Below are positions 1 to 5,257 of a stretch of 6,471 nt of DNA, piece after piece. This DNA is from Desulfovibrio sp. (GTDB lineage: Bacteria; Desulfobacterota; Desulfovibrionia; Desulfovibrionales; Desulfovibrionaceae): positions 1 through 6,471 of the forward strand of contig JAITEY010000241.1 in the NCBI GenBank assembly GCA_031281815.1, read 5' to 3'. The notes beneath the pieces are model-generated. The model made no database searches, was not told the DNA's origin, and was given only the letters and a program-made list of their open reading frames with translations. A program made the translations under genes and the position numbers. The first letter of the stretch is position 1; every line of letters begins with the position of its first letter.

Positions 1-2
1 AT

Positions 3-719
3 TTTCCCGTCGACTGGCGGGCTGCGCTCGGCCTGCCGCTCAAGGGACTGAGAATAGCTTACAGCCGGACTTTGGGCTACGCCTCGCCCGCACCCGACGT
101 GCTGGCGGCGGCCGACAGATCGGCGGCGGCCGCCGCCGATCTGGGAGCCTGCGTGGAAGAGGCCGATCCCGCTTTCGCCGACCCGGTGGAGGCGTTCAAT
201 ATCTTGTGGTTCGCGGGAGCGGCTTCGATTCTGGACGGCATTCCCGAGGCGCGGCGCGGGAATATGGACCCCGGCCTGCTCGCTGTTGCCCGTGAAGGCG
301 CGAACGTGTCCGCAGTCGCCTATATAAAGGCCTCGGCGGTGCGGGCGGAGCTCTCGGAGCGCATGGCCGCCTTTCACGAAAAATACGACGTGCTGCTCAC
401 CCCGTCCCTGCCGCTTACGGCATTTGCTGCCGGACGCAACCGTCCGGACGGCGACCCGAACGGCAATTGGGTCCACTGGACGCCCTACACCTATCCCTTC
501 AACATGACGCAGCAGCCGGCGGCGTCCCTGCCCTGCGGTTTCGGCGCGGACGGATTGCCCGTCGGGCTTGCGGTCGTTGCCGCCAAGTATGAGGATACGC
601 TTGTCATGCGCGTGGCCCGCGCCCTGGAACAGGCGCTGCGGCCGCGTTTCCCCGCCGGGATCGGCGAAGCCGTATCCGCGGATGCGGCAACGGGCGCGAC
701 GCCTGCAACAACGGCTTGA
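3..719 (+). CDS. Amidase-signature family hydrolase, C-terminal part (5' end outside window)
   Basis: The frame is open from the first bases of the window to a TGA at 717-719 and gives 238 residues, about half of a typical amidase-signature enzyme. It starts in the linker that reads GLRIAYSRTLGYA (from about 45), a usual mid-protein segment of the family. It continues through YDVLLTPSLPL and ends with the family's C-terminal signature: TPYTYPFNMTQQPAASLPCGF from 480, then DGLPVGL. The Ser-cisSer-Lys catalytic triad lies in the missing N-terminal half, so activity cannot be checked here. Family members hydrolyse linear amides in the cytoplasm, and substrate cannot be read from this half. The last 20 or so residues form an Ala/Thr-rich tail that looks non-conserved. 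A TTG at 72 is only an internal codon, since homology extends upstream of it. The following aminotransferase and alcohol dehydrogenase suggest the amidase releases an amine for transamination; this is inference. A GatA-like or allophanate hydrolase-like relative is less likely from context. Confidence 0.9.
   Translation, partial: FPVDWRAALGLPLKGLRIAYSRTLGYASPAPDVLAAADRSAAAAADLGACVEEADPAFADPVEAFNILWFAGAASILDGIPEARRGNMDPGLLAVAREGANVSAVAYIKASAVRAELSERMAAFHEKYDVLLTPSLPLTAFAAGRNRPDGDPNGNWVHWTPYTYPFNMTQQPAASLPCGFGADGLPVGLAVVAAKYEDTLVMRVARALEQALRPRFPAGIGEAVSADAATGATPATTA
116..143. repeat. Perfect 28-bp palindrome inside the amidase gene
   Basis: The two 14-base halves are exact reverse complements with no spacer, centred between 129 and 130. 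The ends read CAGATC and GATCTG and the middle is GCGGCCGC. It encodes an Asp-Arg-Ser-Ala5-Asp-Leu stretch, so the GCG/GCC alanine run explains the core. The match of the flanking bases is extra. No function is claimed. Confidence 0.85.
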
Positions 720-751
720 AAATTCCGCGGCGATGGGGCAGTCTGCCGGAC

Positions 752-773
752 GTGCGCTGCCGCGCATTTTTTT
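752..773 (+). terminator. Possible intrinsic terminator or attenuator between amidase and aminotransferase
   Basis: TGCGC (753-757) pairs perfectly with GCGCA (762-766) around a TGCC tetraloop. A G-T wobble at 752/767 can extend the stem, and seven T follow at 767-773. This is the layout of a short rho-independent terminator. It lies 33 bases after the amidase stop and ends just before the next gene's ribosome-binding site. I see no convincing promoter between the T-run and that gene, so it may act as a partial terminator that lowers downstream expression. The stem is only 5-6 bp, hence the moderate confidence. Confidence 0.45.
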
Positions 774-779
774 CCACAC

Positions 780-785
780 AGGAGG
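780..785 (+). promoter_or_regulatory. Strong Shine-Dalgarno site AGGAGG that sets the aminotransferase start
   Basis: A full consensus AGGAGG sits 10 bases before ATG 796. The frame is open back to 568, but the upstream codons overlap the amidase in another frame and match no aminotransferase sequence, so this site supports the start at 796. Confidence 0.85.
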
Positions 786-795
786 AGACGCAATA

Positions 796-2121
796 ATGTC
801 GGAAGCATCCATCAAGGCCGCGCACACGGCCTACAACCTGCAATCATGGTCGAAACAGCGCGGTCTCAATCCCATAGTCGTCGACAAGGCGGACGGCATT
901 TATCTGTGGGATCCTTCGGGCAAACGGTACACGGATATGTCGAGCCAGCTTGTGAACATGAATCTGGGTCACGGGAACAGGGCGATTATCGACGCAATCA
1001 GGGAACAGGCCGAGATCTGCTGCTATATAGCGCCGTCATACGGCAATGAGGCGCGCGGCGAACTGGCCCGGATGCTGGTCGAACTGCTGCCCGACAATTT
1101 CGGCAAGATATTTTTCACCAACGCCGGCGCCGACGCCAATGAAAACGCCGTCAAGATGGCGAAAATGGTCACCGGCAGACACAAGGTCTTTTCCCGCTAC
1201 CGCAGCTATCACGGTTCGAGCTTCGGCGCGGGCAACCTGACCGGCGAGCCGCGTCGTTATCCGCTGGAACCCGGCATTCCGGGATTCGTGAAATTTTTCG
1301 ACCCGTATATTTATCGGGAAAAGCTCGCTTTCGCTTCGGAACAGGAAGCCTCCCGCTATTATGTGGACAAGCTGCGCGAGCAGGTAGTTTACGAAAATCC
1401 CGATGCCGTCGCGGCCGTAGTGCTGGAAACCGTCACCGGTTCCAACGGCGTCATTATCCCGCCCGAAGGCTACCTGGCGGGAGTGCGCGCCGTCTGCGAC
1501 GAGTTCGGCATCATGCTGATCTGCGACGAGGTCATGGCCGGTTTCGGCAGGACGGGAACCATGTTCGCCTTTGAGCACTACGGCGTCAAGCCGGACATGG
1601 TGGTGTTCGCCAAAGGCGTGACCTGCGGTTACGTGCAGCTCGGAGGCGTAGCCGTGTCCAAAACCGTCGCGGCGCATTTCGACGACACTTTTCTGTCCTG
1701 CGGTCTGACGTACAGCGGCCATCCCCTGGCGTGCGCCGCCGGCATCGCCTGCGTAAAGTATTACAAGGAACACGATATCTTGGGCAACGTCAGGGCGCGC
1801 GGGGCGGAATTGGCCGCGATCCTGGCTTCGCTGCAGAAAGAGCACCCCTGTGTGGGCGATGTGCGCTGCATAGGGCTGTTTTCCGCGCTGGAACTGGTCA
1901 AGAACAAGACGACCAAAGAGCCTCTGGTGTCCTACGGCAAAGATCCCGGAGGCGTGATGAAAGGCATTGTCGGCGAACTCGCCGCGCGCGGCTTTATGAC
2001 CTACAGCCATGAGAACATGGTCCTTGTCGCGCCTCCGCTGATCATCACCGCGGAACAGCTCGCCGAAGCGATGCGTATAATGGACGAGGTTCTTTCTCTG
2101 GTGGACAAACAACGCATCTAA
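796..2121 (+). CDS. Class III PLP-dependent aminotransferase, probably taurine (or beta-alanine/GABA-type) transaminase
   Basis: A 441-residue protein of the usual length for fold-type I, class III (omega) aminotransferases, which move a terminal amino group to pyruvate or 2-oxoglutarate and leave an aldehyde. Visible landmarks: WDPSGKRYTDMSSQLVNMNLGHG near the N-terminus; the cofactor phosphate-binding segment NAGADANENA starting at N109; SYHGSS with Tyr138-His139; CDEVMAGFGRTG with the PLP-pyridine-binding Asp244; AKG with the Schiff-base Lys273; and LTYSGHPLA with Thr305, the usual phosphate contact from the partner subunit. All key residues are present, so the enzyme should be active. From memory its pattern (WSKQ...LNP, SSQLVN, TYSGHPLA) resembles the subgroup that contains taurine:2-oxoglutarate aminotransferase (Toa) and actinobacterial relatives more than the Bilophila Tpa type. 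The next gene encodes an iron-type alcohol dehydrogenase 43 bases downstream, the same pairing as in known taurine pathways (aldehyde made, then reduced). Beta-alanine or 4-aminobutyrate as substrate cannot be excluded. The class call is firm; the substrate is inferred. Confidence 0.9.
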   Translation: MSEASIKAAHTAYNLQSWSKQRGLNPIVVDKADGIYLWDPSGKRYTDMSSQLVNMNLGHGNRAIIDAIREQAEICCYIAPSYGNEARGELARMLVELLPDNFGKIFFTNAGADANENAVKMAKMVTGRHKVFSRYRSYHGSSFGAGNLTGEPRRYPLEPGIPGFVKFFDPYIYREKLAFASEQEASRYYVDKLREQVVYENPDAVAAVVLETVTGSNGVIIPPEGYLAGVRAVCDEFGIMLICDEVMAGFGRTGTMFAFEHYGVKPDMVVFAKGVTCGYVQLGGVAVSKTVAAHFDDTFLSCGLTYSGHPLACAAGIACVKYYKEHDILGNVRARGAELAAILASLQKEHPCVGDVRCIGLFSALELVKNKTTKEPLVSYGKDPGGVMKGIVGELAARGFMTYSHENMVLVAPPLIITAEQLAEAMRIMDEVLSLVDKQRI

Positions 2122-2164
2122 AGGACAAACAAACAGTTCCGAGGATACAGAAGAGGTACGATTC

Positions 2165-3268
2165 ATGAAATTCCAATACTTCATGCCGACGCGGATTTTC
2201 AGCGGCGAACGCTGTCTTGCGGAGCACGGCGCGGCGCTTAAGCAGTTGGGGACAAAGGCGCTGATCGTGACCGGGACGCATTCGGCCAAGGCCAACGGTT
2301 CGTTGGACGATGCGGTGAAAGCCCTGGCCGTCAACGGTCAGGCCTATTGCGTTTACGACAAGGTGATGAGCAACCCCACCATCGCCTGCGCGTACGAGGG
2401 CGCGTCCGAAGCTGTGTCCAACGGCTGCGACTTTGTGCTGGCCATCGGCGGCGGCTCGCCCATGGACGCGGGCAAGGCCGTGGCCTTGCTGGCGGCGCAG
2501 GAAAAACCGGTGCCGCCCGCCGAGATTTTTTCCGCGTCCTATGCGCGCGCCTTGCCCGTGGCCGCCGTGCCGACCACGGCCGGTACCGGCTCGGAGGTAA
2601 CGCAGTACGCGATACTGACCAACGATGCCGCTGAAAGCAAGACCTCCGTCGCCACACCGTTGCTGTTCCCGCGCTTTGCCTTTCTGGACGCGGCCTACAT
2701 GCGCGGCCTGTCGCAAAGCGTGACCGTGAATACAGTGGTCGATGCGCTTTCACACGCCGTAGAGGGGATGCTTTCCGTGCGGGCCTCGTCCGTAAGCGAT
2801 GCCCTGGCCGGAGAGAGCATCGCGCTCATAGCGTCGTGCATTGCCGCGCCGGGCCTGAGCGATCTTGACGACGAGGCGCGCCGGAAACTGCTCACGGCAT
2901 CGACCCTTGCCGGGATGGTGATAGCCAATACGGGCACGACGGCCGTGCATGCCCTGGGCTATTCGCTCACCTATTACAAGAACATAGACCACGGCAGGGC
3001 GAACGGGCTTTTGCTGGCGCGCTTTCTGGCCTTTATCGAGCGCACGAAGCGGGAACGCGTAGCGGAAATTCTCGCCCGCATGCGCCTGAAAACCGTTGAC
3101 GACTTTGCGCGCCTGCTGGACGGCCTTTTGGGCAAACGAGAAAAGCTTTCCGCCGCCGAGATTGAGCACTACGCGGAAAAAGCGGTCAAGGCGGCCAATA
3201 TCGCCAACTGCGTAGTTCGCCCAGAAAAAGACGACCTTGTGGAAGTTCTGCAAGGTTCGCTGGGCTGA
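2165..3268 (+). CDS. Iron-containing (type III) alcohol dehydrogenase, candidate sulfoacetaldehyde reductase
   Basis: A 367-residue protein close to the usual 380-residue family length. It reduces an aldehyde, or oxidises an alcohol, with NAD(P)H and a divalent metal in the cytoplasm. The nucleotide-binding N-domain shows the family motif GGGSPMDAGK (95-104) and TTAGTGSE (137-144). The C-terminal all-helical domain carries the four expected metal ligands: Asp193 and His197 in DALSHAVEG, His262 in VHALGY, and His276 in DHGRANG. The start ATG 2165 has AAGAGG at 2151-2156, 8 bases upstream. The gene lies 43 bases after the aminotransferase and is presumably co-transcribed, with a terminator right after its stop. 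Known relatives paired with taurine aminotransferases are SarD (Bilophila) and TauF (Bifidobacterium), which reduce sulfoacetaldehyde to isethionate; the context suggests the same role here, but the sequence alone does not fix the substrate. Alternatives are 3-hydroxypropionate, 4-hydroxybutyrate or general alcohol dehydrogenase. Confidence 0.92.
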   Translation: MKFQYFMPTRIFSGERCLAEHGAALKQLGTKALIVTGTHSAKANGSLDDAVKALAVNGQAYCVYDKVMSNPTIACAYEGASEAVSNGCDFVLAIGGGSPMDAGKAVALLAAQEKPVPPAEIFSASYARALPVAAVPTTAGTGSEVTQYAILTNDAAESKTSVATPLLFPRFAFLDAAYMRGLSQSVTVNTVVDALSHAVEGMLSVRASSVSDALAGESIALIASCIAAPGLSDLDDEARRKLLTASTLAGMVIANTGTTAVHALGYSLTYYKNIDHGRANGLLLARFLAFIERTKRERVAEILARMRLKTVDDFARLLDGLLGKREKLSAAEIEHYAEKAVKAANIANCVVRPEKDDLVEVLQGSLG

Positions 3269-3288
3269 CGCCCCGCACCGATGGGCCG

Positions 3289-3353
3289 AATTTCGTAAGC
3301 GTACAATAAACCCCGCCTCGACAAGGCGGGGTTTATTGTACGCTTACGAAATT
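3289..3353. terminator. Intrinsic terminator with a 30-bp perfect stem and 5-nt loop
   Basis: Bases 3289-3318 pair without a mismatch with 3324-3353 around the loop CGACA (3319-3323). The GC-rich tip (CCCCGCCT/AGGCGGGG, 3311-3318 and 3324-3331) is followed by TTTATT, and a T5 run follows the full stem at 3352-3356. Because it is symmetric, the core can terminate on both strands. It begins 20 bases after the alcohol dehydrogenase stop and closes that operon. The stem is far longer than needed: the outer 22 bp beyond the GC tip are also perfectly matched. Confidence 0.9.
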
Positions 3354-3480
3354 TTTCTGTGCCGGCCCGGTATCTCGGCGCCGCCGGGCGGACCCGCGCA
3401 GGCGACGAGGCGCGGCACGGCCCCGGTGCGGGGCTTGCCTCGCGTGCCCCGGACAAGGTACATAAACGCCGCAACGCAAA
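3354..3480. other. GC-rich intergenic junction with overlapping inverted repeats, no gene seen
   Basis: Bases 3361-3420 are 85% G+C (51 of 60), well above the genes on both sides. Several short inverted repeats are visible: GCCCGG 3365-3370 with CCGGGC 3384-3389; CGGG 3385-3388 with CCCG 3393-3396; GCCCC 3420-3424 with GGGGC 3430-3434; CGAGGC 3406-3411 with GCCTCG 3437-3442; and GGCACG 3414-3419 with CGTGCC 3443-3448. The last two cross each other, so they would be alternatives or a pseudoknot. The segment probably holds the promoter and 5' leader of the next operon, but no clear -35/-10 pair stands out. No coding frame with credible features was found. Confidence 0.5.
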
Positions 3481-3508
3481 CATGCTTACCTGAAAGGATC
3501 AGGCCATG
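3481..3508 (+). promoter_or_regulatory. Hairpin presenting the ribosome-binding site of the helicase-associated gene
   Basis: CCTGA (3489-3493) pairs exactly with TCAGG (3499-3503), leaving the Shine-Dalgarno AAGGA (3494-3498) as the loop, 7 bases before ATG 3506. A second pairing of CATG 3481-3484 with CATG 3505-3508 would include the start codon. The structure is seen in the sequence; a role in translation control is only a suggestion. Confidence 0.5.
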
Positions 3509-5257
3509 ACAGTCAAACAGGTCGAAGAGTTTCTGAATGAGTTGCATCTCGGCGACAAAGAGAGTCTGGGCTCGCTTCGGCATCTGACCTTCGTCGCCGG
3601 CGGAAACGTGTACAACGCCGCGAAAAGCTCAACTAAAGACAGAGTCATTTCCATTTTGGCCGCATACTACTGCGCTCCGAACAGATTTGAGCAACTGTGG
3701 GACAGCCTGAGCGACGCCGAGCGCAAAATCATCTCGCTGCACATTTGGGGAGACGGCTCCGAGCCCGAAAATTACGCTGATGAGGTCGCCGAGGAATTCG
3801 GCATCGCCGCAAGGCGGGAAGGTTTCTATTATCCATACATTAGAAACGGACTGGACAGATTCAAGAAAAAGTATGCCGAAAAAAATACAAAGTTGTGGCT
3901 CCTTTTCCCCAAAAGCAGCGACAATCTGTTGTTTCTCGATGATTTGCAGGATATCGTCGGTGAAATGAACCGCGAATATACAAAAGTTTCAGACACCCTT
4001 CTGTTTTTGACGCGTGAAAACAGGTCGACAGAATTCGGAACCATTGTCAGGTTTTGCAATTCGAATAAGCTGACCGTTACGAAGAATGGAATCTTCAGCA
4101 AATCCTCCGCATTGAAATTGCGGGACTTCTGTGGTTATGAAGAATACGCGGCCGACATAAACGCAAAGCCTGAGGATATGAGGACAACACAAGGTTTGTT
4201 GGTGACGTTCCCTTTGACTGTGCTTTGCACGATCAGCGGATTGCTCGCAGTCACGGAAGGAGGGTGCGTTCCCGGAGGCAGAGCGGTTTCCTTCCTCAGC
4301 CTGCCGCATGAGCAGCTTGTAAAAAAGCTTTTCGACGCGTACATAAAGAGCAAAAACTTTGACGAAATCTCGATAATGACGGGCATTAAACCAAAACGAG
4401 GACATCACTCGTTTGCGGCACGGCAAAATCTCGTCGAAGAACTGCAATATTGCCCGATTGGGCAACCCGTATACACCAATGAATTTGAGCGATATTTACG
4501 CATCAACAACAACACGTTCGCAAGAAAAAGCGAAAGCCATGTTATCGGAACAGGAATCGGTGCCTATGGTTACGGAGTTGCGTGGGAGGAATACGAACAT
4601 CCGCTGATCCACATTATTTTGTCGTTTTTCGGCGCGCTCGGTATGCTGGACATCGCCTGGGGAGAAAATACGGACGAATACGGCGACGGAGGACGACGGG
4701 TTCCTCTCGCGTTCACTATCAACCCGCTCGGCGCATACGTGCTTGGTTTGTCCGACCGGTATGTTGCGCCGGTCGCGCCGAAAACGAAAATCAAAGGTGG
4801 GTTTACGGTGCTGCCCGACTATACGATTGTTGTTCCCGACAGCGTGGACAGGCTTAAGCATGAAATATACTTCGAAAAGCTGTTCACCACAGTGTCGGCA
4901 ACCGACGAAGCCGTGATTTACAAGCTTGACTTTGCAACGATAGTTCGCGCCTGTGACAGCGGCGTCAGCGTCGCCGACGTGCGTAACTACCTGTCCGCTT
5001 CGGACAAGCCGATGCCGGAAAATATCGTCCGCGCTCTGGACGATTGGGAAAAACAATCCGGACGCATTCGGCTTAGACAGGTAACTGTACTCGAATGCGA
5101 CGATGACGCGTTGCTTGAGGAAGTGATTCATTACAAAGGAATGAGTGGATTTGTCAAAGAAAAAATTCTCGCCGCCGTTGTGGTTGACGGCAATGCTGCG
5201 AACGAAATCAAGAAAGTGATTGAGAAAAACAAGAGGTTTTGCAGGGATGTCCTTTGA
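3506..5257 (+). CDS. Helicase-associated protein with XPB/Ssl2-type domain, partner of the downstream XPB helicase
   Basis: A 583-residue protein without signal peptide or obvious membrane segments, likely cytoplasmic and DNA-associated. It belongs, from pattern memory, to the bacterial helicase-associated proteins encoded next to XPB helicases (compare Rv0862c beside Rv0861c in Mycobacterium, a longer protein). Regions seen: a helical N-terminus with a winged-helix-like stretch around LSDAERKIISLHIWG (68-82); a poorly recognisable middle; a second winged-helix-like part, about 365-415, ending in INPLGAYVLGL; and an XPB N-terminal-type domain (as in Pfam Helicase_C_3) at about 430-540, with the typical TVLPDYTIVVPD, YKL (472-474) and DDW (512-514). 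No ATPase or nuclease motif is visible, so it is probably a DNA-binding or regulatory subunit. The start ATG 3506 has AAGGA 7 bases upstream. Its end overlaps the helicase start by 11 bases. Base composition drops in the first half (37% G+C at 3841-3900), unlike its neighbours, which hints at a separate history. Precise function is unknown. Confidence 0.75.
   Translation: MTVKQVEEFLNELHLGDKESLGSLRHLTFVAGGNVYNAAKSSTKDRVISILAAYYCAPNRFEQLWDSLSDAERKIISLHIWGDGSEPENYADEVAEEFGIAARREGFYYPYIRNGLDRFKKKYAEKNTKLWLLFPKSSDNLLFLDDLQDIVGEMNREYTKVSDTLLFLTRENRSTEFGTIVRFCNSNKLTVTKNGIFSKSSALKLRDFCGYEEYAADINAKPEDMRTTQGLLVTFPLTVLCTISGLLAVTEGGCVPGGRAVSFLSLPHEQLVKKLFDAYIKSKNFDEISIMTGIKPKRGHHSFAARQNLVEELQYCPIGQPVYTNEFERYLRINNNTFARKSESHVIGTGIGAYGYGVAWEEYEHPLIHIILSFFGALGMLDIAWGENTDEYGDGGRRVPLAFTINPLGAYVLGLSDRYVAPVAPKTKIKGGFTVLPDYTIVVPDSVDRLKHEIYFEKLFTTVSATDEAVIYKLDFATIVRACDSGVSVADVRNYLSASDKPMPENIVRALDDWEKQSGRIRLRQVTVLECDDDALLEEVIHYKGMSGFVKEKILAAVVVDGNAANEIKKVIEKNKRFCRDVL

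Noticed and set aside
568..795. Upstream extension of the aminotransferase frame, giving a 517-residue product
   Set aside because: It overlaps the amidase in another frame, is arginine-rich with no aminotransferase similarity, and the consensus AGGAGG points to ATG 796.
1036..2334. Long open frame on the minus strand (432 residues) opposite the aminotransferase
   Set aside because: It is the complement of a well-supported gene in GC-rich DNA, shows no family motif, and runs across the intergenic gap into the next gene.
3435..3466. Possible promoter TTGCCT (3435-3440) with a weak -10 around TACATA/CATAAA (3459-3466)
   Set aside because: The -10 matches are poor and the spacing is 18-20 bases, so it is not listed as a feature, although a promoter is expected in this region.
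3237..3509. Small plus-strand open frame across the terminator and GC-rich junction (90 residues)
   Set aside because: It overlaps the end of the dehydrogenase, reads through the palindrome (giving a repeated RKRTINPA-like peptide on both strands) and has no good ribosome-binding site.
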